From contig NZ_JAUSXR010000001.1 in NCBI RefSeq assembly GCF_030816155.1, positions 2,418,001 through 2,482,000 of the forward strand: 64,000 nucleotides of DNA, written 5' to 3'. This document shows positions 7,825 to 16,193 of this stretch, piece by piece. The notes under the pieces were generated by a model. It made no database searches, was not told where the DNA came from, and was given only the letters and a program-made list of their open reading frames with translations. The stretch comes from Arthrobacter woluwensis (GTDB lineage Bacteria; Actinomycetota; Actinomycetes; Actinomycetales; Micrococcaceae). Position numbers and translations under genes: made by a program. Position 1 is the first letter of the stretch; the number at the start of each line of letters is the position of its first letter.

Positions 7825-8886
7825 TCAGGACTGCGATCCCTTCGGCAACCGCACGTCGAGAGGGTCGAAGGAAGGCCAGGGATCGGACAGCAACCTGCCG
7901 TAGGTCGCGACGTCGATCCGCTGTCCGTCGATCAGGAACTTGCCGCGTTCGGTTCCCTCCCGGACGAAGCCGGCCGCATTCGCAACGGCACCCGACGCCG
8001 GATTGTTGACTCGATGTCCGAGTTCGAGACGCTCAAGGCCGCTCTGCGACAAAGCACGGTCGGCGATGGTCGCCGCAGCACGGCTCATGAGACCCCGACC
8101 GCGGGCGGCGGCGTTCATCCAGTACCAGAACCAGCCCGAGCGGTTGTCCGGATCCACACTCACACAGACCAGCCCCACCAGGCGCCCACCGTCCACGATC
8201 GCCCAGGGTTCATGCGGAGAGTCCGCGGAGACGAGATTCGTGACGTAGCGCTGAGCCTCCTCCACGGTCGTCACTTGACCCTGGCGGTCCATGTCCGGGC
8301 TCGAACGGAACGCCGTGAGCACCTCCGGGACGTCTCCCCCGGCCAAGGGGCGAAGGTAAGTCCGCACGTCCACGGGTTCGGGGTTTCCAGGGATGGCGTT
8401 CTCCGATTCCGGGTCAGACGCACCAACCGGATTTTTCTCAGGTTCGACCCGCCCCAGCCGGGCCCCGAAGCCCGCGCACAGCACGTGACCTTGCTCCAAG
8501 GGCGCCCACCAGCACGTCCAGCGCTGCGCCTGCCCCTCGGACGGATGCTCCTCGCCGGCGTGCCATCGTTCCGGGACAGAGTCCTCCACCGGTGCCAGCT
8601 GGAAGAAATGACGTTCGTGACGTTCGTCTTTAGCCGGCCTCACATCGTAGAACTCCGTGCCCAGGTCACGAACAACACGGGTCCTCAGGCCGGTCTCCTC
8701 GAACACCTCTCGGACGGCGGCTTCCGCGGGAGTCTCCCCGGGCTCGACCGTTCCCGCCGGAACCTGCACGCCCGTAACCTCGATCGGCACGTCGTCGTGG
8801 GTGAAGACCAGGAGCCGTCCGCGGTGGACGACGTAGGCGACGGCTTTCTGGACCACCCGCGTCTCCCGGCGCGCTGCGCCACTCAC
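7825..8886 (-). CDS. Nudix hydrolase fused to GNAT acetyltransferase
   Basis: A 353-residue two-domain protein. Residues about 10-150 form a Nudix hydrolase with a complete box (G45 to L67: GTVEPGETPAEAAVREVFEETGL), able to coordinate the metal for diphosphate hydrolysis. Residues about 185-350 form a RimJ/RimL-type GNAT domain (AARGRGLMSRAAATI as the acetyl-CoA loop). The GTG at 8886 overlaps the stop of the upstream peptidase as GTGA, so the genes are translationally coupled. Both domains look intact. Substrates are unknown; the Nudix domain resembles NTP or nucleotide-sugar clean-up enzymes. Confidence 0.85.
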   Translation of the reverse strand: MSGAARRETRVVQKAVAYVVHRGRLLVFTHDDVPIEVTGVQVPAGTVEPGETPAEAAVREVFEETGLRTRVVRDLGTEFYDVRPAKDERHERHFFQLAPVEDSVPERWHAGEEHPSEGQAQRWTCWWAPLEQGHVLCAGFGARLGRVEPEKNPVGASDPESENAIPGNPEPVDVRTYLRPLAGGDVPEVLTAFRSSPDMDRQGQVTTVEEAQRYVTNLVSADSPHEPWAIVDGGRLVGLVCVSVDPDNRSGWFWYWMNAAARGRGLMSRAAATIADRALSQSGLERLELGHRVNNPASGAVANAAGFVREGTERGKFLIDGQRIDVATYGRLLSDPWPSFDPLDVRLPKGSQS

Positions 8887-9860
8887 GCCGCGCCCCGGAC
8901 TCGGGCAGCCGCCAGGATTTCGGCATTCGCCCGCGACCACGCCTCGATCATCCCGGCGCCTCCATGGCCTTCCCCCTCATCGATCACCAGACGGGACTCA
9001 GGCCAGGCGCGGTGCACTTCCCAGGCGGTCACCGCCGGACCGGAAACGTCGTTCCGGCCGTGGATGAGCACGCCCGGTATGTCCGCGATGCTGGCCATAC
9101 CAGCCAGGAGCCCGGCCTCGCAGAACCCTGAGTTCGACCAGTAATGCGTCGTCAGCGTCGCGAACGCGAGGCGGTAGGCGTCGGACTCCCATCGCGGGTC
9201 CCGGGAGAATCCGCCAGCTCCGATGGACACGTGGGTGTCTTCCCACAGGGCCCACTCCTTCGACGCCGCATCGCGAAGCGCACTGTCCGGCGATTGCAGG
9301 AGCCGGGCATAGGCGTCGATCAATCGCCCCTCGCCCCGCCGGTATCCGATTCCCGAATCCTCCGCGAACGTGGCAAATCTGTCCCAGGCCTCGGGGAACA
9401 TCATGCCGACCCCTTCGGTGATCCATTCGACCTCACGGCGGCTCGTGGTGGTGACCGCCACGAGCACAAGCCCCAGCACCCGGTCCGGGTGGGTCTGGGC
9501 ATACGCCAGTGCGAGAGTAGAACCCCATGAGACGCCGTTGACCACCCAGCGGTCGATCCCGCGGTCGGCACGAAGTGATTCGATATCCCCGATGAGGCGG
9601 GCCGTGGTGTTCGCCCCGAGGTCTGTCAGCGGATCGGAGGCGTGTGGGAGCGAGCGCCCACACCCTCGCTGTTCAAAACCCACCACCCGGGTCCGTTCCA
9701 GGTCCACCCGACGCCGGTAACCACTCGCGCCGAGCCCTCCGCCAGGACCTCCGTGCAGATAAAGGACAGGAGTTCCCAGAGGGTCGCCCCATTCCTCCCA
9801 GTAGATCCGCTGGCCATCGGTGACCTCGAGGGATCCGGACTCGCGAGGAACCTCTGACAT
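8883..9860 (-). CDS. Proline iminopeptidase-like S33 peptidase
   Basis: A 325-residue alpha/beta hydrolase of peptidase family S33. The oxyanion motif HGGPGG is at 36-41, nucleophile S111 in GVSWGS, D271 in GRND and H299 in GEGHGG. GFEQRGCGRS (61-70) corresponds to the family's DQRGxGxS block, with E replacing D. It probably removes N-terminal proline from peptides in the cytosol, though some members hydrolyse other amides or esters. The ATG at 9860 is preceded by AAAGGG. It is the first gene of a coupled pair with the Nudix-GNAT gene. Confidence 0.85.
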   Translation of the reverse strand: MSEVPRESGSLEVTDGQRIYWEEWGDPLGTPVLYLHGGPGGGLGASGYRRRVDLERTRVVGFEQRGCGRSLPHASDPLTDLGANTTARLIGDIESLRADRGIDRWVVNGVSWGSTLALAYAQTHPDRVLGLVLVAVTTTSRREVEWITEGVGMMFPEAWDRFATFAEDSGIGYRRGEGRLIDAYARLLQSPDSALRDAASKEWALWEDTHVSIGAGGFSRDPRWESDAYRLAFATLTTHYWSNSGFCEAGLLAGMASIADIPGVLIHGRNDVSGPAVTAWEVHRAWPESRLVIDEGEGHGGAGMIEAWSRANAEILAAARVRGAA

Positions 9861-10011
9861 GGCGTCACGCCCTTTCCCTGCCGCGCCCCGTGAGGCGACG
9901 GGTCGCCGTCGTCGTGGCAGCCTCCGACCGTGCCACAGCACGAGCCTGCCACACGACCTCCCGTTCCGCGGCGACCACGGTCACCTCGCCCGACGACTCC
10001 CGACACGGAAA

Positions 10012-10039
10012 GACCCCGGCACCAGGTGGCGTCGGGGTC
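10012..10039 (-). terminator. Hairpin downstream of the DHA2 exporter
   Basis: A 7-bp GACCCCG/CGGGGTC stem extended by several inner pairs lies about 35 bases past the stop of the MFS gene. Nothing else identifiable is in 9861-10073. Confidence 0.4.
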
Positions 10040-10073
10040 GGTCCCGTCGGGGCGTGAACGGACAACGGAGGGC

Positions 10074-11507
10074 TCAGGCGGCGTCGACGTCGGCCGTCAG
10101 CGGTCGTGCAGTCCGCGTCCGGAACGCAAGGCCGAGCACCGACAGCAGCGCGATGACCGAGAGGATCGTTGCCGCAAGGAAGCCCGCCCGTCCGCCGGCG
10201 TAGAAGTCGCCCGGGATCGCAAAGGCCGCGAAGACGGACGCCACGATGGCCAGGCCCACCGCCCCGCCGAGCTGCTGCATGGTCTGGAACAGGCCCGATG
10301 CGGCACCGGCCTCCTCGGGATCGACGTTGCGCAGGGCGAGCGTGGTCAACGGCATAAAGGTGAGACCGGCCGAGATGCCCGTAAAAGCGAGCGCTGCGAT
10401 CACCACCGCGAGCGGCGTCTGCGGACCGATGAGAGCCAGCGGCACGAAGGCCGCCACCCGGAGTGCGGCGCCGACGTTCACCAGACGCTCCGCGCCGAAT
10501 CGCTCCACCAGGCGTGGCACGATGCGGGACATCGTGAACACCCCGACGGGCATCGGCAGGAACATCAGGCCCGTGACGAGCGGCGAGTACCCCTTCGAGT
10601 CCTCCAGGTACTGCACCATCAGGAAGAACATCGCGAGCATCCCGGCATAGGTCGCCGCCATCGCGGCCAGCGCCGCCACCCGGCTGGGGCTGCGGAGCAG
10701 CTGGGGCCGGAGCAGCGGATGGGCCACCCGGCGTTCCGTCACGGCGAGCGCGACAAGCAGGAGGACGCCGACGGCGAGTCCCGTCAGGGTGAGCGGGCTG
10801 GACCAGCCGTCCTCGGCCGCCTGGATCAGGGCCCACACGATCGCGACGGCGCCGCCGGTTGCCGTGACGGCTCCCAGGACGTCGAAGTGCCCGGTCTGGC
10901 GCGGGGTCTCCGCCACCAGCCTCGGCACGGTCACGAGAATCGCCACGCCGATGGGGACGTTGATGAACAGCGTCCACCGCCAGTCCGCCGTCGAGGTCAG
11001 GATGCCGCCGAGGATGAGACCGAGCGCGCCACCCATGGAGGAGATCGCGGAGAACATTGCCAGGGCGCGGTTGCGGGCCTTGTCATCGCGGGCACTGGTC
11101 GTGATGAGGGCCAGCACGCTGGGCGCGGCGAATGCGGCGCCGACGCCCTGGAAGGCGCGGGCCACCACCAGGAAGAGCGGGTCGGTGGCGAGGCCGCCGA
11201 GGAGTGAGAAGAGAGTGAAGACGGCGACGCCGGCCAGGAAGGTCCGGCGGCGGCCGAGCACGTCGCCCACGCGACCGCCGAGCAGCAGGAGGCCGCCGAA
11301 GGCGAGGGCGTAGGCGTTCAGGACCCAGCTGAGCTGAGCCGGGGAGAAGTGGAGGTCCGTGGCGATGCGGGGCAGCGCCACGTTCACGACGGTGGCGTCG
11401 AGGACGAGCATGAGCTGGGCGAGCATGACGAGGCCCAGCCCGAGGGAAGTGGTCCGGGCTGTGGCCCGGTTCCGGGTGGGCAGAAGGGTGTCTGTGAGGG
11501 GAGCCAT
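10074..11507 (-). CDS. MFS drug exporter, DHA2 (EmrB/QacA) family
   Basis: A 477-residue membrane protein with about 14 hydrophobic segments. It carries the family motif LDATVVNVALPRIATDL (residues about 36-52) and motif A GRVGDVLGRRR. It uses the proton gradient to expel toxic compounds across the cytoplasmic membrane. It is divergent from a TetR regulator, with two CGGAG-type palindromes in between, the standard layout of a substrate-inducible efflux pair. The substrate is unknown. Confidence 0.9.
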   Translation of the reverse strand: MAPLTDTLLPTRNRATARTTSLGLGLVMLAQLMLVLDATVVNVALPRIATDLHFSPAQLSWVLNAYALAFGGLLLLGGRVGDVLGRRRTFLAGVAVFTLFSLLGGLATDPLFLVVARAFQGVGAAFAAPSVLALITTSARDDKARNRALAMFSAISSMGGALGLILGGILTSTADWRWTLFINVPIGVAILVTVPRLVAETPRQTGHFDVLGAVTATGGAVAIVWALIQAAEDGWSSPLTLTGLAVGVLLLVALAVTERRVAHPLLRPQLLRSPSRVAALAAMAATYAGMLAMFFLMVQYLEDSKGYSPLVTGLMFLPMPVGVFTMSRIVPRLVERFGAERLVNVGAALRVAAFVPLALIGPQTPLAVVIAALAFTGISAGLTFMPLTTLALRNVDPEEAGAASGLFQTMQQLGGAVGLAIVASVFAAFAIPGDFYAGGRAGFLAATILSVIALLSVLGLAFRTRTARPLTADVDAA

Positions 11508-11548
11508 GGGGAGTCCTGTTCTGACGACGGGGACTGGCGTACACTAAT

Positions 11549-11563
11549 CGGAGAGTTGCTCCG
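11549..11563. promoter_or_regulatory. TetR-type operator, site 1
   Basis: A 15-bp dyad with CGGAG/CTCCG arms lies in the gap between the divergent exporter and TetR genes. It shares its CGGAGA half-site with site 2, whose centre is 27 bases away. Confidence 0.6.
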
Positions 11564-11575
11564 CTTAGAACTATA

Positions 11576-11590
11576 CGGAGACACTCTCCG
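11576..11590. promoter_or_regulatory. TetR-type operator, site 2
   Basis: A perfect 6+3+6 palindrome, CGGAGA/TCTCCG, lies upstream of both divergent genes. Together with site 1 it probably lets the TetR protein repress the exporter and itself. Confidence 0.65.
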
Positions 11591-11624
11591 TTTTCGCAAG
11601 ACTTTTCTCGAAGGAAGTGTTCAG

Positions 11625-12179
11625 GTGCGCGCTGACGCCCGTCGGAACCGTGACCGGATCGTCGAAGTGGCCCGGGAGCTGGCCCGCGCCAAAGGCTACG
11701 ATGCGCTGACCATGGATGAGGTCGCCAAGAAGGCCGGCATCGGCGCCGGCACGCTCTACCGCCACTTCCCCACCAAGGACGCGCTGCACGACGCCGTCAT
11801 CGAGGCCTGGGCGGACAAGGTCAACGCCGCCGTGGACGCCGCCATGGAGGCGCCGGGGACTCCGCGGGAACGACTCGCCCTGTGGCTCCGCGAGTACACC
11901 GCGATGCTGACGGCTCACCAGGGCGCCGCCGCGCGGATCACCGCCTCACTCGGGGTGGCCGGGTCCCCCTACGAGGCCAAGTGCCAGACCTATATGCAGG
12001 CCAACCAGCGGGTCATCGACGCCCTTGGGTCCGACCTCCGGCCCGACGCGGAAGCCCTGCAGATGTGCCGCCTGGTGGGTGGCGTGGCCGCCGTCGCCGA
12101 CAACAGCGGCCTGCCTCCGGAATCTGTCACCGCCATGCTCGACGTCCTCGCAGACGGACTCCTCGCGCCGCGCGCCTGA
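11625..12179 (+). CDS. TetR family transcriptional regulator
   Basis: A 184-residue regulator. The N-terminal helix-turn-helix spans about 8-55 (RDRIVEVARELARAKGYDALTMDEVAKKAGIGAGTLYRHFPTKDAL), followed by an all-helical ligand domain. The GTG at 11625 has AAGGAAG seven bases upstream. Earlier in-frame codons would fuse operator sequence into the protein. It likely represses the divergent DHA2 exporter through the two palindromes between them and is released by a pump substrate. Confidence 0.9.
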   Translation: MRADARRNRDRIVEVARELARAKGYDALTMDEVAKKAGIGAGTLYRHFPTKDALHDAVIEAWADKVNAAVDAAMEAPGTPRERLALWLREYTAMLTAHQGAAARITASLGVAGSPYEAKCQTYMQANQRVIDALGSDLRPDAEALQMCRLVGGVAAVADNSGLPPESVTAMLDVLADGLLAPRA

Positions 12180-12264
12180 CGCTCACGCAGCACCCTTCCC
12201 AGGGGCCCTCCCACCCGATAGAATCCGTTCAGCAATCCGGCCGTACGGTATTTTTTGGGGGACC

Positions 12265-14016
12265 ATGGCACATTTGCCCAGCATTCGGCGTCGAGGGCTG
12301 AAAGCTCTCTTCTCGGTGACCGCAGCGATCGCTCTGTGCAGCGGATTGGTCACCCCGGTGGCCTCTGCGAATGCTGAGGAATCGCCCACCCCCGAGGTCA
12401 GCAGCACCTCTGTTCCGTCGGAGACACCCTCCCCGACGGAGTCCGCCCCCGCCACGGACCCGGTGAGCACTGACGCACCGACCGCCACGCCGTCGTCGGA
12501 GCCGACACAGTCGCCCTCCCCCAGCGACACGGCCACCGTGGCACCCACCCCGCTTCCGACCGCCACACCGACGCCCGTCGCCATCGGCGACAAGTTCGCC
12601 GAGTGGTACCGGTATTACGAGATTCCGCCGCGGTTCGGCAAACCGGTCGCCGCCCAGGTGTGCGCGTCCGCCACCTTCTGCACGCAGGAGTTCGAAGACG
12701 GCACCGCCTACTGGAACAACAGCCTCGGAGCCCATGGGGTCTCGCGGACGACGGCGGTGGGCGCCAAGTACTTTGAGGGCGGCGGATACGCAAAGTACGG
12801 CATGCCGGAAGGTGACCTCGCGGACTACCAGTGGACCGAGCCCGGTCTCTCGGTGCCCGGTTCGACCCAGCAGCTCTTCGACAAGGCGATCATCGTCGCG
12901 CCCGACGGGGCCGCCGCCTTCGTGCTCGACCGCAGCCAGCCGATCGTCCAGTACCTGCAGCCGCGCGGTTCCAGCGACAGCGGCGTCCGCTGGCTGTCTC
13001 CGGTGCAGTGCGGTCTGGCCCAGGGAGGCTGTTCCGCCCGGTTCGTGGGTTACGCGAACAGCGTGAGAAACCGCGTCATCGTCCAGATGTACTCTCTGGG
13101 GACCTCGGTCCGAGGCTCCATCGCGGTCGGCAGCCCCGAGTGGACGCGCTGGCGGGCCCTCGGCGGCGAAGCAGGCCAGGCGGCAGGCTATCCGCTGTAC
13201 TCGACGTGCGACCTGACATACGCGGTCGGCTACTGCAAGACGACGTTCCAGCACGCCTCCATCTACACCAAGGGGACATCACTCGCGGTGGTCCGGGGAG
13301 CGATGTTCCGCTGGGACGGCGACAGGGTCAACGTCGGTCTGTACGGGGCGCCGCTGTCCGACGAGCGGTGCGGTCTGGTCCAGAAGGGCTGCAGCCAGGA
13401 ATTCGCCCGTGGAACCGTGATGTGGACCCCCACCACCGGCGCCCAGCCCGTCGCCGGCGCCATCCGCACCAAGTGGCGGTCCCTGGGCGGCGAGAAGGGG
13501 TACCTGGGGTATCCCACCGCCGTCGAACAGTGCTTCGGTCTGATCGTGAACTCCGTGAACAAGTCGGGCTGTTACCAGCGCTTCCAGCACGGGATGATCT
13601 GGTGGTCGAAGGCGAGCGGCGCCCGCGCCGTCCGGGGCGCGGTCCTGGGCGCCTACCAGCGCGCCAACTACGTGTGGGCGGACTACAAGTCGTCGGCGTA
13701 CACCGGGAAGTCCCTGGGCTACCCGATCGGCGATGAGCAGTGCACGGCCCCCGGTCGCGGCTGCTACCAGTGGTTCCAGAACGGGATGATCTGGTGGTCC
13801 CCCACGACCGGCGCCCAGCGGGTGATGGGGCCGGACGCGAAGGTCTACCAGTCCCTGAAGTGGGCGTGGGGCCGTCTGGGGTACCCCACCACGGAGGAGA
13901 AGCCGCTGCTCATGGGCCGGACCTACCCGAACAACGTCTGGGGCTCCCGGCAGTTCTTCCAGCACGGATACCTCACCTGGCATCCGCGCTACGGGGTCAC
14001 GGTCACGTACCGCTGA
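12265..14016 (+). CDS. Secreted LGFP-repeat protein
   Basis: A 583-residue exported protein. It has a Sec signal peptide (residues 1 to about 37, cleavage near ASANA), then a Pro/Ser/Thr-rich linker (about 38-105), then a series of LGFP-type repeats recognisable as LGGEAGQAAGYPLY, LGGEKGYLGYPTA, KSLGYPIGDEQC and WGRLGYPTTEEK. The repeats alternate with GxxYQRFQHGMIWWS motifs and conserved Cys pairs. In actinobacteria such repeats are thought to anchor proteins to the envelope or wall. No catalytic domain is attached. The start has a GGGGGA ribosome site; TAGAAT at 12217-12222 is a plausible -10 box. A strong terminator follows. Confidence 0.88.
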   Translation: MAHLPSIRRRGLKALFSVTAAIALCSGLVTPVASANAEESPTPEVSSTSVPSETPSPTESAPATDPVSTDAPTATPSSEPTQSPSPSDTATVAPTPLPTATPTPVAIGDKFAEWYRYYEIPPRFGKPVAAQVCASATFCTQEFEDGTAYWNNSLGAHGVSRTTAVGAKYFEGGGYAKYGMPEGDLADYQWTEPGLSVPGSTQQLFDKAIIVAPDGAAAFVLDRSQPIVQYLQPRGSSDSGVRWLSPVQCGLAQGGCSARFVGYANSVRNRVIVQMYSLGTSVRGSIAVGSPEWTRWRALGGEAGQAAGYPLYSTCDLTYAVGYCKTTFQHASIYTKGTSLAVVRGAMFRWDGDRVNVGLYGAPLSDERCGLVQKGCSQEFARGTVMWTPTTGAQPVAGAIRTKWRSLGGEKGYLGYPTAVEQCFGLIVNSVNKSGCYQRFQHGMIWWSKASGARAVRGAVLGAYQRANYVWADYKSSAYTGKSLGYPIGDEQCTAPGRGCYQWFQNGMIWWSPTTGAQRVMGPDAKVYQSLKWAWGRLGYPTTEEKPLLMGRTYPNNVWGSRQFFQHGYLTWHPRYGVTVTYR

Positions 14017-14029
14017 CCACTGAATAACG

Positions 14030-14067
14030 GGAAAGGCCCCGGCAGCTGAAGCTGCCGGGGCCTTTCC
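14030..14067. terminator. Strong bidirectional terminator
   Basis: Arms 14030-14046 and 14051-14067 are 17-base perfect complements with a TGAA loop. It ends the LGFP gene. On the other strand it sits just beyond the relic ychF 3' end at 14080-14111, so it was probably ychF's own terminator before the island inserted. Confidence 0.85.
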
Positions 14068-14079
14068 GTGCGCAGAACT

Positions 14080-14111
14080 ACACGTTGAAGCGGAACTCCA
14101 CCACGTCGCCG
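14080..14111. repeat. Distal 32-bp att-like copy of the ychF 3' end
   Basis: These 32 bases are identical to 16196-16227 and encode, on the minus strand, the last residues of YchF (DVVEFRFNV). They are followed by an in-frame TAG at 14077-14079. This is the expected relic of the original gene end after site-specific integration. Confidence 0.9.
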
Positions 14112-14644
14112 CATGCACGTCCCAAGAAAACCGCGTATCGGGATGTTTCGATTTTGGGCACACCACCAATTCTAAATCTGAAAAGCACCTACTCAACAGT
14201 ACCCCTAGCACTCACAGCAGAATCGACGACAAGCTCGCCCAGAGTTCGCACGCTTGATTGCATCTCTGATACGAAGGAGCCAGCGAATCAAGCGGATCCC
14301 GGCTTCGCCAAGCACTCGAGGGGATTCCCGTTGAGGTATCACCCAGTCCGGACTCATCGCAGGAAGCACGAACGACGTCCACGCAATCAGCTCACAGTCG
14401 TCTGGATGTCACTCTGTCGATCACGAAGTGCCGGATGCACTCGTGCACAACACCAAGGCCTAAATTGACCGTGCAACTTGACGGCTGCCCCTTAAAGGGA
14501 TGCTTGGTCCCGGTCAGTGGAAGTAGATCTACAGGATCTCGCGTCGCGGGCCACGAATGGACATTGCAACACCGCCGGAAGAAGACCAGACTATGCTTTA
14601 GCCGGAAAGGAAACAAATTCGCCGAAAAATACAACCATCATGCC
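14112..14644. other. Island interior without a recognisable gene
   Basis: About 530 bases of low-G+C sequence lie between the distal repeat and the DUF2971 stop codon. Open frames on both strands are short, and one begins only as a shadow of the ychF repeat. I see no tRNA, CRISPR or terminator. It may hold decayed sequence or recombination sites. Confidence 0.5.
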
Positions 14645-16153
14645 CTAATCGACGGCGCGAATATCGCGGCAAATCAAACCGCGGAGAATATCAAACTTCA
14701 AACGAGCCTTGGGTATTTCATCGATGAATTCCTCCAACGCCTTACGAGCGACAACTGAAAAATCCTGCTCAGAAAAATCGCGTTGCCCTCGATACAGGTC
14801 CTGCCGTTTGTTGCCGGAATCGATCCACTCTTCAGAACTAATGCACGCATGGACGACTCCACTGCCATCCGATCTGAGCTGAAGCGCAATCTGTGCAACC
14901 CAAGTGAAACTGTACGCCGGATCCTGCTCCGCGATAGTTCCCACTCCACCTTCGTAAACAATTTCGTCTCCACGAACGCCAGGTCGGGTTTGACGTTGCC
15001 CACTGGGGATTTCAGACGTCGAGGACCCCCAGTCACCGGTTAGCATATTCGTCCAGTTCTCAAGTAGCCGGGACTGATTCATAAGGTGGTCATGCCACAT
15101 CCGCAACACGGGCGCAGCAAGCTGCGTCGCGACTTCCCGAGCGATAGCCGCAGTTCGCTCGACCTCGTCGAGTGAGCTTAGTCTTTGAGTGAGATCACCC
15201 GAACGTCGAGGCGAGATATTCGAAATGGTCGCAGGAACGGGAATGGTCCTACGGCCCGCCTCTTCGAGTATGTCGACCGGACACAGATAAAGATTACGGT
15301 TATGGAACCTGATTTGATGCACTTCAACATCGTCAAAGCCAGCCAACATCGCGCGCAAGGCTGGAACTCGGTCACGCGGGAACGCATCTCCCAGCACGAC
15401 GCCGCGAAGGGCAGTGGTGATATCGAAGTAGAACGGCTCAGTGGACAGGTCTGTTCTAACTAACCTGAATTCGGACTCACTCGCCCAATCAGCATGTTTG
15501 CGGAAGAACACGCGGTCACGATGGACTTGCGCATAACGAAGTGCAACGGCGTCGATCCCGAACTCCTCAGCCTGGGCAAGACTAATACCGTACGGGCCGC
15601 TTCCCGTCTCCGCGCGTCGATAACGCACTGGCCCATAAAATTGATGGATCGCGCCGCCACGAGATTTCTCAAAAGACTCAATGAGGCGCGCACGATCAAA
15701 TTTCAGACACACGCCTGCATGCCCGGCGCCGTAGTGGGCCCACAACGATAGATGCCCCCATCCTCGGAGCGCATCCGGATGAATTACGCGCTGAGCGATC
15801 TCCCAGTCTTGTGTGAAACACGCCACCTTCGAGTAGCCTCGAATAAACTGATCAATGTCAGTCCAGACTTTCGAATAGTCGTACGCGTCCGAAGGCAAGC
15901 CTTCGAAGCCCCCCTCAAGATTTGGAATTAGAGGACGCGATTCCCACAGGTCATTAGTGCCCTGAAATGGAGACATTCTAATGGTGCGAGTCGCGAGAAT
16001 GCCCAGAATTGCCGCTTCAGAAGAGGTGTAATGATAGAGATCCGATGTCAGCACCTTAGGCGCAAAGTTCAGCTCCAGTTCGGGATGATCATCCCCCTCG
16101 TCTCCAGTAAGGAAATTTGAATCCGCAGGCAACATTATTGGCTCATCATGCAT
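14645..16153 (-). CDS. DUF2971 domain protein (island cargo)
   Basis: A 502-residue soluble protein. The first 300 residues carry DUF2971 landmarks: LYHYTSSEAAILGIL, FTQDW, LWAHYGAGHAGVCLKFD, then FRKHADWASESEFRLV and LRGVVLGDAF. The last 170 or so residues resemble nothing I recognise. DUF2971 has no established biochemical role that I can cite; its members are frequently in mobile islands, so defence or stress is a guess. I chose ATG 16153 (MHDEPIML) because the upstream extension is only a shadow of ychF. It starts 40 bases after the ychF stop on the same strand, so it can use ychF read-through or a weak promoter (TAAAGT) in the gap. Base composition is unlike its neighbours. Confidence 0.8.
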   Translation of the reverse strand: MHDEPIMLPADSNFLTGDEGDDHPELELNFAPKVLTSDLYHYTSSEAAILGILATRTIRMSPFQGTNDLWESRPLIPNLEGGFEGLPSDAYDYSKVWTDIDQFIRGYSKVACFTQDWEIAQRVIHPDALRGWGHLSLWAHYGAGHAGVCLKFDRARLIESFEKSRGGAIHQFYGPVRYRRAETGSGPYGISLAQAEEFGIDAVALRYAQVHRDRVFFRKHADWASESEFRLVRTDLSTEPFYFDITTALRGVVLGDAFPRDRVPALRAMLAGFDDVEVHQIRFHNRNLYLCPVDILEEAGRRTIPVPATISNISPRRSGDLTQRLSSLDEVERTAAIAREVATQLAAPVLRMWHDHLMNQSRLLENWTNMLTGDWGSSTSEIPSGQRQTRPGVRGDEIVYEGGVGTIAEQDPAYSFTWVAQIALQLRSDGSGVVHACISSEEWIDSGNKRQDLYRGQRDFSEQDFSVVARKALEEFIDEIPKARLKFDILRGLICRDIRAVD

Positions 16154-16193
16154 AGTAAAAACCAACTTTAGACGAGGAAACGAAGAGGCGCAC

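Noticed and set aside
14085..14468. 127-codon plus-strand open frame in the island
   Set aside because: It starts as the antisense of the ychF repeat and has no ribosome site or similarity.
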